Source: JANPEZ01 sp031423155
Lineage (GTDB): Bacteria; Actinomycetota; UBA4738; HRBIN12
NCBI GenBank assembly: GCA_031423155.1
Contig: JANPEZ010000033.1
Location: 1 to 64,000 of the forward strand
Direction: 5' to 3'
Length of the DNA: 64,000 bases
In this document: positions 23,401-32,268 of the stretch, one piece after another
How positions within the stretch are numbered: the stretch's first letter is position 1
Layout: each line of letters opens with the position of its first letter
Translations under genes and position numbers: made by a program
Notes under the pieces: generated by a model
Seen by the model: only the letters and a program-made list of their open reading frames with translations
The model's database searches: none
What the model was told of the DNA's origin: nothing

Positions 23401-24243
23401 CTAGGACTGACACTGGGGGCAGTAGTAGGCGAAGCGCCCCGAGAGCTTCACCTTCGCGACCGAGGTGCGGCAGCGCCTGCACGACATACCGTCGCGGCCG
23501 TAGACCTTCAGCTCCGAGCCGTACTCGCCGGGCTTTCCGAACAGGTCGACGTACGCCTCGTCGTCCAACGTGGTGCCGCGAAGCTTGATCGCGTCCTGAA
23601 GGATCTCTTGGATCGCTCGGTAGAGACGGCGGACTTCCTGCGAGGAAAGGGTGTTCGACATGCGGTCGTAACGCAGACCCGCCGAGAAGAGCACCTCGTC
23701 GGAGTAGATGTTTCCGAGGCCCGAGATGAACTTCTGGTCCATCATCAACGGCTTCATCCTCGCGGCCTTCTCGGCGAGCAGGTACTGGAAGGTCGGCCAG
23801 GTGAAGACCTGATCGAGAGGGTCGATCGCTATATGGGCCAGCTCTTTGACCTTGCCCAGATCGTCGGCAGCCGCAACGAACATCTCGCCGAAGGTCCGGG
23901 GATCGACGAAGCGAAGGTCGCCGCCCTGCTGGAACGTGATGATCACATGCGTGTGTGGCGCGAGCGGCACGCGCCCGGTCCCGCGTTGGAGCTGACCGCT
24001 CATGCCGAAGTGCGTGACGAGAACGTCGCCATTGTCCAGATAAAGGAGCAGGTACTTGCCGCGCCGCTCGATCTTGGCGAACTTGGCCCCGTCCAGTCGC
24101 GAGGTGAAATCCTTGCGCTTGGCGTGCCGACGGATCACGCGCGCGGCGTTCTTCGTCCCCTTAACCTCGCAGGACTTGATGCGCTTTCCGATCACGTCCT
24201 TCTCCAGATCGCGGCGCATGACTTCGACTTCGGGAAGCTCCAC
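23401..24243 (-). CDS. mutM: Formamidopyrimidine-DNA glycosylase family, lacks N-terminal Pro
   Basis: 280 residues. Fpg/MutM removes oxidised purines using an N-terminal Pro as nucleophile. Here the gene starts GTG-GAG-CTT-CCC, giving MELPEVEVMRRDL; the Pro codon that normally follows the start is missing, and the preceding in-frame codon is the rnc stop, so no other start exists. The rest is canonical: Glu after the start, Lys in RGKYLLLYL, RFVDPRTFGEMF, H2TH segment KFISGLGNIYSDEVLF and a C-terminal zinc finger C-x2-C-x16-C-x2-C with the conserved GRFAYYCPQC. Either an inactive or altered glycosylase, or a sequence error. Confidence 0.88.
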   Translation of the reverse strand: MELPEVEVMRRDLEKDVIGKRIKSCEVKGTKNAARVIRRHAKRKDFTSRLDGAKFAKIERRGKYLLLYLDNGDVLVTHFGMSGQLQRGTGRVPLAPHTHVIITFQQGGDLRFVDPRTFGEMFVAAADDLGKVKELAHIAIDPLDQVFTWPTFQYLLAEKAARMKPLMMDQKFISGLGNIYSDEVLFSAGLRYDRMSNTLSSQEVRRLYRAIQEILQDAIKLRGTTLDDEAYVDLFGKPGEYGSELKVYGRDGMSCRRCRTSVAKVKLSGRFAYYCPQCQS

Positions 24244-24966
24244 CTAGTCCCCCTTCGGCTGCAAACGCTCGGCCAGACGCGCATGCGCGACCCTGGCGGC
24301 CTGCTGTTCGGCTTCCTTCTTCGAACGTCCGCTGCCCTCGCCGAGAGGCTCCCCCGCGATGTGAACGACGGCCGTGAACTCCTTCTCGTGGTCGGGACCG
24401 ACCTCGGTGAGGTGATATTCCGGCAGAGAGCGCAGCTCCTGGGACGCCAGCTCCTGAAGGATGGTTTTGTAGTCGCGGTCGCCCTCTCCGCGGACGTAAG
24501 CGTCCAGGCGCGGGCGGAAGAGCCGCTCGATCAGGCCGCGCGTGGCGTCCAGGCCCTGGTCGAGATAGACGGCGCCGAACACCGCCTCAAGCGCGTCGGC
24601 CAGGATGCTGGACTTGTCCCGGCCACCGCTGGCATCTTCGCCCTTGCCCAGGAGCACGAGATCTCCGAGCCCGAGCGAGCGAGAGACGTCGGCAAGCGCC
24701 GACATGTTCACAACGGCGGCGCGCAGCTTGGCCAGCTCGCCCTCGGGCAGCTGCGGGTGTCCCAGGTAGGCCATGTCGGTGACGACGAGCCCGAGCACCG
24801 AGTCTCCGAGGAACTCCAGGCGCTCGTTGTTCGCGCCGAGTTCCTGCTCGAACGCGAACGAGCGATGGGTCAGCGCGAGCCGGCGGATGTCCGGATCGCG
24901 GAAGGTCACGCCGAGCGCCCGGTCGAGCGCCTCGTCACCCCCGCCGGCGACGTTGGCCTGGCTCAA
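24244..24966 (-). CDS. rnc: Ribonuclease III
   Basis: 240 residues if the TTG at 24966 is used (LSQANVAGGGDEALDRALG). The longer open frame overlaps rpmF entirely, and the stretch just before has no usable codon, so TTG is the best choice but remains uncertain. Catalytic domain with NERLEFLGDSVLGLVV and DALEAVFGAVYLDQG; double-stranded-RNA-binding domain from about 165 (DYKTILQELASQEL to SKKEAEQQAARVAHARL). Processes rRNA precursors. Its stop codon abuts the mutM start. Confidence 0.92.
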   Translation of the reverse strand: MSQANVAGGGDEALDRALGVTFRDPDIRRLALTHRSFAFEQELGANNERLEFLGDSVLGLVVTDMAYLGHPQLPEGELAKLRAAVVNMSALADVSRSLGLGDLVLLGKGEDASGGRDKSSILADALEAVFGAVYLDQGLDATRGLIERLFRPRLDAYVRGEGDRDYKTILQELASQELRSLPEYHLTEVGPDHEKEFTAVVHIAGEPLGEGSGRSKKEAEQQAARVAHARLAERLQPKGD

Positions 24967-24971
24967 AGTCG

Positions 24972-25148
24972 TTACTCGACCTCGACGGCCTGGCGGCCGG
25001 CGTAGTAACCACAGTTGCCGCAGACCCGGTGAGGCAGCTTGGCCTGATGGCACTGCGGGCACTCGGAGAACGTCGAGGCTTGAGCCTTCCAGTTCGCCGC
25101 GCGCTTGTCTCCGCGGGTCTTGCTCTGACGCTTCTTCGGTACAGCCAT
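24972..25148 (-). CDS. rpmF: 50S ribosomal protein L32
   Basis: 58 residues from ATG 25148 (MAVPKKRQSKTRGDKRAAN), with AAGGGAAG just upstream. Zinc-ribbon Cys pairs CPQC and CGNC are present, so this is the zinc-containing form. Located between DUF177 and rnc, the common bacterial order. Confidence 0.96.
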   Translation of the reverse strand: MAVPKKRQSKTRGDKRAANWKAQASTFSECPQCHQAKLPHRVCGNCGYYAGRQAVEVE

Positions 25149-25162
25149 CCGTCTTCCCTTCC

Positions 25163-25672
25163 TTAGTTGTTCATCTGTTCCAGGAGGTCCTCTAGCGGGG
25201 CCCACCTGTGGTCGATCCGGGGACCGCACGAGCACTCCCCGAGGTTGCGGTCGCCTCCGCACCGCTCGCAGAGGCCGAGACAGTCTTCCTTGCAGAGCGG
25301 AGAGAATGGAAGCTCCAGCCCGACGGCGTCGCGCAGCATCTGCTCGGGATCCAAGAACCCCTCGGCGTCCAGGGCGTACTCATCGCCCTCGGGGTCGGGC
25401 TGGGGAACGAACATCTCGCTGACGCCCAAGGCGAGTGGGGTCTCGAACGGCTTCAGGCAGCGAGCGCACGCGCAGGCGAGCTCGCACCGGATACGGCCCG
25501 ATGCCAAGATGCCCTCGACGACGCTCTCCAGGAGCAGATCACCCTCGACGCGCGAGCCGGGTTTGAGCCTGGCGATCTCGGTACCGAGTTCCTCAAGCTC
25601 GCCGGAAACCTGGACCCGCCGGGAGTGGCCGGGCGCCCCGATCAGGTCGCGGATGTCGAGGGCCTCGATCAT
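25163..25672 (-). CDS. DUF177 / YceD family protein
   Basis: 169 residues. YceD-type protein encoded before rpmF; the family is needed for 23S rRNA or L32 accumulation in plants and bacteria. Visible are CACARCLKPFETPL in the middle and a Cys-rich end CKEDCLGLCERCGGDRNLGECSC that could bind zinc. ATG-TGA overlap with the upstream coiled-coil gene. 14-base gap to rpmF. Confidence 0.88.
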   Translation of the reverse strand: MIEALDIRDLIGAPGHSRRVQVSGELEELGTEIARLKPGSRVEGDLLLESVVEGILASGRIRCELACACARCLKPFETPLALGVSEMFVPQPDPEGDEYALDAEGFLDPEQMLRDAVGLELPFSPLCKEDCLGLCERCGGDRNLGECSCGPRIDHRWAPLEDLLEQMNN

Positions 25673-26232
25673 TCCTGGGCCTCGTCTTCGTCGAAGAGTT
25701 CGGTTTCGGCGGGCGACTCGCCGAGACGGTCCTCGGCGACCGTGGTCGGAGCGCCGCGGAGCTTGTCGCGGCCGAGTTCGACCTGGTCGAGCGTGCGGGC
25801 CAATGCCCGGCTGGAGTTGTGGGCCTCCTCCTGGATGCGGCGAAGCACCAGCTCGAACTGAGCAAGCTTGGAGTCGACGTAGTCCTCGGCCTCGTCCTTG
25901 ATCCTGCCGGCCTCGACGTCGGCATCGGTGAGGATGCGTTCGGCCTCCTTCTCGGCGCGCTCAACGACGGCCTCGTGGCGGGCCAGGCGCAGTTGTTCCT
26001 CCCGCGCGGCTTCGACTATCGACTCGGCGTCGTGGCGAGCCTTCGAGAGCAGCTCCTCGCGGTCCTTGACGACCCAGCGCGCCTGCTTGATCTCTTCGGG
26101 CAGCGTCTCGTGCATCTCCTTGAGCATCTCCAGAACCTCCTCGCGGTTCAGCAGGGCAGAGGAGGAAAGGGGCATCGACTTGGCCTCGCGGACCATGTCT
26201 TCGAGCTGCTGCAGACGCGCGGCGAGGTCCAT
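25669..26232 (-). CDS. SepIVA-like coiled-coil protein
   Basis: 187 residues, almost all heptad-rich helix (about 1-160: LAARLQQLEDMVREAK, KDREELLSKARHDAESIVEAA, AEKEAERILTDADVEAGRI), ending in an acidic tail. No membrane segment. In mycobacteria the gene between coaD-side genes and DUF177 encodes SepIVA, a DivIVA-like septum protein; position and architecture match. Assignment rests on context and coiled-coil layout, because such helices give weak similarity. Starts directly after coaD. Confidence 0.68.
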   Translation of the reverse strand: MDLAARLQQLEDMVREAKSMPLSSSALLNREEVLEMLKEMHETLPEEIKQARWVVKDREELLSKARHDAESIVEAAREEQLRLARHEAVVERAEKEAERILTDADVEAGRIKDEAEDYVDSKLAQFELVLRRIQEEAHNSSRALARTLDQVELGRDKLRGAPTTVAEDRLGESPAETELFDEDEAQE

Positions 26233-26718
26233 CTAGGCCCGCACCCCCAGCCGCTCGCTCAGGCGTTCACGAACGGGATCGGGGACGAGACCTTGCACGT
26301 CGCCGCCGAAGCGGGCGACCTCCTTGACCAGAGAGGAGGACAGGAACGACCACTTGGGGTTGGTCGGCATGAACAGCGTCTCTACCTCGCCCAGGCGAAG
26401 GTTCATCTGGGCCATCTGGATCTCGTACTCGTAGTCCGAGACGGCTCTAAGGCCTTTCACTATCACGCTGGCTCCCTGCTCCTTCGCGTACTCCACGAGC
26501 AACCCCGAGAAGGCGGCGACCTCGACGGCGGGCATCTGAGCGCAGGCTTCGCGCAGCATCGAGATCCGCTCCTCAACGCTGAAGAGCGGTTGTTTGGACG
26601 GGTTCTCGAGGACGCCGACCAGGACGCGGTCGAAATGCCTCGCTGCCCGCCCGATGATGTCGAGGTGACCGTTGGTCACCGGATCGAACGTCCCCGGACA
26701 CAGGGCGGTCAGACCCAT
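26233..26718 (-). CDS. coaD: Phosphopantetheine adenylyltransferase
   Basis: 161 residues from ATG 26718 (MGLTALCPGTFDPVTNGHLD), with GGGAGG 5 bases upstream. Nucleotidyltransferase motif GTFDPVTNGH, then VKGLRAVSDYEYE and the ISST-like WSFLSSSLVKEVA. Fourth step of coenzyme A synthesis: dephospho-CoA from 4'-phosphopantetheine and ATP. Overlaps the end of rsmD by 10 bases, the usual rsmD-coaD couple. Confidence 0.95.
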   Translation of the reverse strand: MGLTALCPGTFDPVTNGHLDIIGRAARHFDRVLVGVLENPSKQPLFSVEERISMLREACAQMPAVEVAAFSGLLVEYAKEQGASVIVKGLRAVSDYEYEIQMAQMNLRLGEVETLFMPTNPKWSFLSSSLVKEVARFGGDVQGLVPDPVRERLSERLGVRA

Positions 26719-27272
26719 CGAGCCTCCCGAAATACGAGTGCGAGGCTGTCGCCGTACTCCAGGCGCCTCGCGAGGGCCCAGTCTACCGGAATGACAGGCG
26801 TGGAACTCCTGATTCCCCGGGTCAGAGCCACCGCCCAGCCCTCTGCCGCAAGCCATCCCGAGGCAAGTTCGGCCAGCACGGCGTCCAGATCCAAGCCTGG
26901 ATCCTCGTAGGGAGGGTCCAGGAAGACCAGATCGGCCGGAGCGCCCTTCCTGTCATCTCCACGCAGGAATCGCAGTACCTCCGAGCGCACGACCGTCGCG
27001 GCACCGGGCAGGTGGGTCTTCTCCAGGTTGGTCTTGATCGTCTCGACCGCCCTGGCATCCGTGTCTACGAAGACCGCGTGCTCGGCTCCTCTTGATAGCG
27101 CCTCCAGGCCGACGGCACCGGTCCCGGCGAACAGATCGAGCACACGCGCTCCAGGAACGTCGTTCGACAGGCTGGAGAACATGCCCTCGCGGGCCCGGTC
27201 CGAGACAGGGCGCACGCCCTGCGGAACGGGTGCCAGCCGAGTCCCGCGCGCCGAGCCGGCGATGATCCTCAT
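26709..27272 (-). CDS. rsmD: 16S rRNA (guanine-966-N2)-methyltransferase
   Basis: 187 residues. Starts MRIIAGSARGTRLAPVP, the family signature, then VSDRAREGMFSSL, AdoMet-binding VLDLFAGTGAVGLEALSRGAE and catalytic DLVFLDPPYEDPG. Modifies G966 in 30S subunits. The start follows a TAGCAT box by 6 bases. Confidence 0.95.
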   Translation of the reverse strand: MRIIAGSARGTRLAPVPQGVRPVSDRAREGMFSSLSNDVPGARVLDLFAGTGAVGLEALSRGAEHAVFVDTDARAVETIKTNLEKTHLPGAATVVRSEVLRFLRGDDRKGAPADLVFLDPPYEDPGLDLDAVLAELASGWLAAEGWAVALTRGIRSSTPVIPVDWALARRLEYGDSLALVFREARWV

Positions 27273-27278
27273 GGCTCG

Positions 27279-27284
27279 ATGCTA
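27279..27284 (-). promoter_or_regulatory. -10 box TAGCAT for leaderless rsmD
   Basis: TAGCAT with a 6-base gap to the rsmD ATG. It lies in the 19-base space after the upstream kinase gene, so the rsmD-coaD-sepIVA run probably has its own promoter. Confidence 0.5.
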
Positions 27285-27291
27285 CGGCCGG

Positions 27292-29460
27292 TCAGGCCTC
27301 CGGGACCCAGCACTCGACGGTCGTGCCCCGGCCAAGGCCGCTGTCGACCCTGAACCAGCCGCCCGCCATCTCGGCCCGCTCGCGCATGGAGCTGAGCCCC
27401 ATGTGCCCGATCGGCGACTCCTGCACGGTGGACGCGTCGAATCCTGGTCCGTCGTCCTTGATCCTTACGAAGAACCCCCTGTCCATCGGTTCCAGGACGA
27501 TCTGAACCTGGGCCCCCGGAGCGTGCTTGCGGACATTGGTCAGGGCCTCCTGAACGATCCTGTACAGCATCGCCCTGAGTTCTTGGGGCGGTTCGGTCAC
27601 TAGGCGGTCCTCGAGGCGGCCTTTGAAGTCCTCATCGCGGGCCAGCTGATCCAGGTAGATGCGAAGGGTCGGCGCCAGACCCTCTTCGTCCAGGGTTCGG
27701 GGTCGCAGCTGGAAAAGAAGGTGTCGCAACCTGGTGATGGCCGACTGAACCGACTGCTGCGTGCGCCGCAAGGTCTCGTTGTGTGGCCCCTCTCCCAGTT
27801 CGCGAGCGAGCGCGGCTATTCGTAGTTCGACGGCCGTCATCGCCTGGATGGAATCGTCGTGGATGTCGCCCGCGATCCGCCTTCGCTCGTCCTCCTGGGC
27901 CGAGACGATGTGAGCAAGGAGTTGACGGCGCTCATCTTGAGCGAGGCGCTCCTGGGTAACGTCGCGACCGATGCCCAGGTGCGACCCGTCGGCGAAGCCA
28001 TGGTCGAACCATTCGCTCACGAGCACCCTGCCATCGCGTGCCGTCATACGGAACTCTTGCCAGGTTCCTACCAGGTCCCCGTAGCGTTGAGCCTGGATGG
28101 TCTTCAGAACCGCGGTCCTGTATCCGGCATCCGGATAGAGTTCGGCCAACACATCTCGGCCTTGCATCTCCTGCAGCGACCAGCCGAGAGACACCTCGTA
28201 TTCGCGGTTGGTGAACACCACGCTCCCGCCGGGATCGAAGAACACGAGCATCGCGGGGATGTTCTCGACGACCGCGGCCAGCCGCTCGCGCTCTTGCCGA
28301 AGTTCTTCCGCCGCAAGGCGTTCGGCGGTCACGTCGTACATCAGGCCCCGCAGGACGCCAGAGCCGTCCGATCGGTCGGCCAAGAACTCGCCCTCGTCTC
28401 GGATCCAGACCGTCCGGCCATCCTTGGCGATGAAGCGGTACTCCGAAACGAGGGCGCCGACCTCTTCGGTAGCACTTAGCTCTTCGCGCATCGCGCGTTC
28501 CCGATCCTCCGGGTGGATCTGTCGGTACCACAGCTCTGGATCGGCGATCCACTCCTGCGGAGTGAACCCGAGGATCTCTTCGCTCCTGGGACTAACGTAG
28601 CGCCAGGGCGCGCCTGCCCCGGGCTCGGCGATGTAGACGATCGCGGGCAGCCGATCGACGAGCGAACGGTACTCGGACTCCGTGCGGCGCTGATCGGATA
28701 CGTCCCGGAAGCTCCACACTCGCCCGACGATCTCGTCGCCGATCCGCTGCGGGATCGAGTAGCGCTCCAAGACACGCCCGTCCTTGAAGTGCAGAACGTC
28801 GAAACTCTCAGCCTCGGGGACGGAGTAGAGCTCCTTGACCTTGCTCAGGAAAGCTTCCGGATCGGCGAGCTGATCCAGAACGTGGCCCAGGGCCGCCTCA
28901 TCGTCACGCAGATCGAGGATCTGCTGGGGGATCGACCAGATCTGGACGAACCGGCGGTTGAAGACCTCGATCTTGCCCCCCAGATCGACGACGAGTATCC
29001 CGTCGGTGGTCGAATCGAGAGTGGCCGACAGCAGGGACGCGCCACGCGCGGCTTCCCGCTCGGCCTCGCGCGCCTCGGTCGCGTCCGTCATGACGCCGTG
29101 CAGGAAGCTGGGGCGGCCCTGTTCGCCGGCCAGCACGACGGCCCGCTCGTCTATCCACGCCACCCGGCCGTCGGGGTGCACAACGCGGTAGGTAAGAGAG
29201 AAAGATCCCGCACCGGCCAGGCCCCGCTCGAAATCGGCTATCGCGGACTCGCGGTCCTCGGGGTGGATGACCCGGCGCCAGGCCTTCGGGTCGGACATCC
29301 ATTCTTGCTGAGACATCCCGAGAACGGATCCGACCTGGGGACTCACGTAGAGCGGTACGACCGCGCCGTCGTGAAGCGTGTCCACATAGGTGATCGCCGA
29401 GATCTGCTCGACGAGCGTCCTGTAGAGCGCTCCGGTCTCGGCCTCGGGCTTAGAAGACAT
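27292..29460 (-). CDS. Soluble four-PAS histidine kinase (NarL/DegS type)
   Basis: 722 residues, no membrane helix. Four PAS modules at about 10-130, 140-265, 270-390 and 395-510; modules 1 and 3 share VSPRSEEILGF-like and IHPEDRE signatures typical of PAS_3. A HisKA_3 domain follows (AQEDERRRIAGDIHDDSIQA, His near 530), then a compact HATPase_c (IVQEALTNVRKHAPGA, KDDGPGFD, GHMGLSSMRERAEMAGG). Such kinases pair with LuxR-type regulators; none is adjacent. The truncated GAF remnant upstream may be a piece of an older, longer sensor cluster. Ligand or redox signal unknown. Confidence 0.9.
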   Translation of the reverse strand: MSSKPEAETGALYRTLVEQISAITYVDTLHDGAVVPLYVSPQVGSVLGMSQQEWMSDPKAWRRVIHPEDRESAIADFERGLAGAGSFSLTYRVVHPDGRVAWIDERAVVLAGEQGRPSFLHGVMTDATEAREAEREAARGASLLSATLDSTTDGILVVDLGGKIEVFNRRFVQIWSIPQQILDLRDDEAALGHVLDQLADPEAFLSKVKELYSVPEAESFDVLHFKDGRVLERYSIPQRIGDEIVGRVWSFRDVSDQRRTESEYRSLVDRLPAIVYIAEPGAGAPWRYVSPRSEEILGFTPQEWIADPELWYRQIHPEDRERAMREELSATEEVGALVSEYRFIAKDGRTVWIRDEGEFLADRSDGSGVLRGLMYDVTAERLAAEELRQERERLAAVVENIPAMLVFFDPGGSVVFTNREYEVSLGWSLQEMQGRDVLAELYPDAGYRTAVLKTIQAQRYGDLVGTWQEFRMTARDGRVLVSEWFDHGFADGSHLGIGRDVTQERLAQDERRQLLAHIVSAQEDERRRIAGDIHDDSIQAMTAVELRIAALARELGEGPHNETLRRTQQSVQSAITRLRHLLFQLRPRTLDEEGLAPTLRIYLDQLARDEDFKGRLEDRLVTEPPQELRAMLYRIVQEALTNVRKHAPGAQVQIVLEPMDRGFFVRIKDDGPGFDASTVQESPIGHMGLSSMRERAEMAGGWFRVDSGLGRGTTVECWVPEA

Positions 29461-29485
29461 GCAGCCATTCTCCGCTTCGGAGCGC

Positions 29486-29776
29486 CTAGACGCGAGCGCT
29501 TGCGGTCGCTCGTCTGCTCAGCCGAGCGAGATCCCCGCAGCCACGAGGAGCGCCGCCTGAGGGCCCCCTGGGTCTAGAGCGATCCCGGCCGGAATCTACG
29601 AGGGAACCGGACGCGATCGGCGTCTCGCGGATGGTGGCTGCCAGGCTCGCCAGGTCGTCGTAGCGCTCCTCGGGGGCGGTGTCGAGCACGGCGAGCGAGC
29701 GCAGGGAGGCGAGCCTTGCTTCCTCGTCCTTCGGGATCGGTGGCTTGATCAGAGCGGCCCTCTCCCTCGGGATCAT
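29486..29776 (-). pseudogene. Remnant of a GAF-domain sensor N-terminus
   Basis: The frame encodes DEEARLASLRSLAVLDTAPEE and then RYDDLASLAATIRETPIASGSLVDSGRDR. This is the standard opening of GAF sensor proteins (EARLAALR-LxVLDTxPEERFD...PIALVSLVD..R). The match stops there: the residues after SGRDR are Pro/Arg/Gly-rich and unlike GAF, and the frame ends at 29486. I read it as a degraded 5' fragment; a short functional protein of about 96 residues cannot be excluded. Confidence 0.5.
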
Positions 29777-29804
29777 GGGCGCGTTGATCGTTTCGCGAAA
29801 CCCG

Positions 29805-32006
29805 CTAGGAGTGGAAGAGCCAGTCGATGGAGCGCTCGAATCGGCTGCGGAGCTGCGTGAGCAGCTCGGGGTGGTGCTCCAGGCTCGGATCGCCGCCCAC
29901 GAGGGCGAAGGCACGCGAGCGAGCCCGCTTGACCAGTTCGATGTCCTCGGCCAGGCGCGCGAGCTTCAGGTCCGGCATGCCCGACTGCTTGGTGTCGAAG
30001 AGCGTGCCCTCTCCTCGCAGGCGCAGGTCCTCGTCGGCCAGTTCGAAGCCGTCACCGGTGCGGACCATCGCGTCCAGGCGGGCTCGGGCTTCGAAGTTCT
30101 CGTCTTTCGACTCGTCCACGAGGAAGCAGTAACTTGCGTGCTCGCCGCGGCCGATGCGGCCTCGGAGCTGATGGAGCTGAGCCAGACCGAATCGCTCGGC
30201 ATTCTCGACGAGCATGACGGTCGCGTTGGGGATGTCGACGCCCACCTCTATGACCGTGGTCGAGATGAGCACGTGGGTTCGCCCGGAGCGGAAGTCGTCC
30301 ATGCGAGCTTCCTTCTCGGCCGGTCGCATCCGGCCGTGGAGCAGGTCGACGGCCAGGTCGGGGAAGACCTCGGTCGCGAGGCGCTCGGCCTCGGCTTCGG
30401 CGGCCTTGACCTGGGTGCGGTTGGCCTCGTCTATGGCGGCGCAGACGACGAAGGCCTGACGGCCGGCTTCGACCTCTCGGCGGACGAGTGTTTCGGCCGA
30501 TTCGCGGTCGGCCTGGGTCTTCACGATGCTCGTCGCGATCGGCTCGCGTCCCTTCGGCATCTCGTCGAGCGTCGCGACATCGAGGTCTCCGTAGTACGTC
30601 AGGGCGAGAGTCCTGGGGATCGGAGTGGCGGTCATGATCAGGACGTCCGGTTCGGCGCCCTTGCCCTTGAGTGCCATCCGCTGATGAAGGCCGAACCGAT
30701 GCTGTTCGTCTATCACGGCCAGGGAAAGATCGTGAAAGGTGACGCCTTCCTGCACGAGGGCATGCGTCCCGACGACGATGTCGACGTCGCCGGCCGAAAT
30801 GCCTTCGAGGATCTTGGCGCGGTCCTTGCCGGTGACGGCTCCCGTGAGCAACGCGTACGTGACGCCGGCCTCTCGCGGTTCAGCGCTGGGTTCATCGAGC
30901 AACGAGATCTGCGCGTCATCGGGCTTGCCAAGTTCCAGGAACGGCACCGCTCCCATGGGACCGAGCAGCGCGGCCATCGACCGGAAGTGCTGGCCCGCAA
31001 GGACTTCGGTGGGTGCCATCACGGCGGCCTGGTGTCCGGACTGGACGGCGATCAAAGCGGCGTGTAACGCGATCAGCGTCTTGCCCGAACCGACGTCTCC
31101 TTGCAGCAGGACGTTCATCGGGCGCGGGCGGGACATGGCGTCGCCTATCTCACCCATGGCCCGCGCCTGTGCGGATGTCGGCTCGAAGGGAAGCGTCACC
31201 GAGAGCCGCCGCGTGAGCGAACCCTCGCCCTTGTGGGCGATGCCGGTGGCCTCGGCCTCGACCCTGTGCTTTCGGAACGCCACGCCGAGTTCCAGCGTGA
31301 ACAGCTCGTCGAACTTGAGCCTCTCGATGGCGGTCGCCAGCTCTTCGGGGGTCTCGGGAAAGTGGATGCGCCTCAGGGCCTCGTCGTAGGAGCCGAGGCT
31401 TTCGGCCTCGATGATCTGCGAAGGCATCGGGTCCTCTATGACTTCGAGTCCTTCGAGCGCGCGGTATATCAGTTCGCGGATCGTTCTGGTCGTGACGCCC
31501 TCGCTCGCGGGGTGGACGGGCGTGATCCGGCCGGTGTGGACGGTGTCAGCGTCCTCGCCACGCAGGATCTCGACCTCCTGGTTGGCCAGTTGCAGCCGCC
31601 CCTTGTAGAGGTTCGGAACGCCCGAGACGGCCAGTTCCGTGCCGGGCTTGTACATCGAGGCCGCCCACGGCTGGTTGAAGAACGTCAGGTCCAGATAGCC
31701 CGAGCCGTCGTAGAGCGTGACCGTGACCATCGTCTGATGCCGGCGCGTCTGGCGCTTGAACGCCTTCTTCACGGTCGCGATAACGGTGGCGGGCCTGCCG
31801 ACCTTGAGCGTTCCGATCGTCTCGACGTTCGACCTGTCGATATACCGCCGAGGGTAGTGATCCAGCAGCGCCCTAACGGTCTCTATCTCGAATGCGCTCG
31901 CCAGAACATCAGCAGCCGGCGGGCCTTTCTTGCGCATACCCATCTGGCGCGCGGCGAGCTTGGAGTCGATCTCTTGCAGGGGCGAGTCGAGCGAAAGGGG
32001 CGCCAT
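29805..32006 (-). CDS. recG: ATP-dependent DNA helicase RecG
   Basis: 733 residues. Wedge/OB domain (about 60-155, YDGSGYLDLTFFNQPW), helicase motif I GDVGSGKTLIALHAA, motif II in the RecG form DEQHRFG, motif III TATPIPRTLALT, motif VI QLRGRIGRGEHASYCFL, and the C-terminal TRG region. RecG regresses stalled forks and branch-migrates junctions. N-terminal part is shorter than in E. coli, as usual in actinobacteria. Divergent from rpmB with a 61-base gap. Confidence 0.95.
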   Translation of the reverse strand: MAPLSLDSPLQEIDSKLAARQMGMRKKGPPAADVLASAFEIETVRALLDHYPRRYIDRSNVETIGTLKVGRPATVIATVKKAFKRQTRRHQTMVTVTLYDGSGYLDLTFFNQPWAASMYKPGTELAVSGVPNLYKGRLQLANQEVEILRGEDADTVHTGRITPVHPASEGVTTRTIRELIYRALEGLEVIEDPMPSQIIEAESLGSYDEALRRIHFPETPEELATAIERLKFDELFTLELGVAFRKHRVEAEATGIAHKGEGSLTRRLSVTLPFEPTSAQARAMGEIGDAMSRPRPMNVLLQGDVGSGKTLIALHAALIAVQSGHQAAVMAPTEVLAGQHFRSMAALLGPMGAVPFLELGKPDDAQISLLDEPSAEPREAGVTYALLTGAVTGKDRAKILEGISAGDVDIVVGTHALVQEGVTFHDLSLAVIDEQHRFGLHQRMALKGKGAEPDVLIMTATPIPRTLALTYYGDLDVATLDEMPKGREPIATSIVKTQADRESAETLVRREVEAGRQAFVVCAAIDEANRTQVKAAEAEAERLATEVFPDLAVDLLHGRMRPAEKEARMDDFRSGRTHVLISTTVIEVGVDIPNATVMLVENAERFGLAQLHQLRGRIGRGEHASYCFLVDESKDENFEARARLDAMVRTGDGFELADEDLRLRGEGTLFDTKQSGMPDLKLARLAEDIELVKRARSRAFALVGGDPSLEHHPELLTQLRSRFERSIDWLFHS

Positions 32007-32052
32007 CTCGCACCGGTTCTACCACGCGGGCGGTGACACGCAGATCGTTTGC

Positions 32053-32058
32053 TACCCT
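32053..32058 (+). promoter_or_regulatory. -10 box TACCCT for rpmB
   Basis: TACCCT, 9 bases before the rpmB ATG; a message with a leader of at most 2-3 bases is implied. No ribosome binding site precedes the ATG. Confidence 0.42.
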
Positions 32059-32067
32059 TGTCGGTCT

Positions 32068-32262
32068 ATGGCTGCCGTCTGCGAGATCTGCGGGAAGAAA
32101 CCTTTCTTCGGAAAGAGCGTTTCGCACTCCCACCACCGGACCAACCGCCGGTTCGATCCGAATATCCAGAAGGTTCGCGCGATGGTGGACGGCTCTCCCG
32201 GCCGCCTGCACGTCTGCACCTCCTGCATCAAGGCCGGCAAGGTCACCCGCATCCCCCGCTGA
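32068..32262 (+). CDS. rpmB: 50S ribosomal protein L28
   Basis: 64 residues. MAAVCEICGKKPFFGKSVSHSH begins the zinc-containing L28 form (Cys pair here, second pair in LHVCTSCIKAGKV). TNRRFDPNIQKVR is the family core. Divergent from recG, as in many actinobacteria, and facing thiD with a 6-base gap between stops. Confidence 0.96.
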   Translation: MAAVCEICGKKPFFGKSVSHSHHRTNRRFDPNIQKVRAMVDGSPGRLHVCTSCIKAGKVTRIPR

Positions 32263-32268
32263 GGCGGC

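Noticed and set aside
23608..25005. 465-codon open frame on the plus strand
   Set aside because: Antisense of mutM and rnc, both with complete motifs.
24244..25062. rnc starting at 25062
   Set aside because: The extra N-terminus overlaps the whole second half of rpmF in another frame and has no RNase III similarity.
29679..31067. 462-codon open frame on the plus strand
   Set aside because: Exact antisense of recG, whose helicase motifs are unambiguous; no domain, no start signal.
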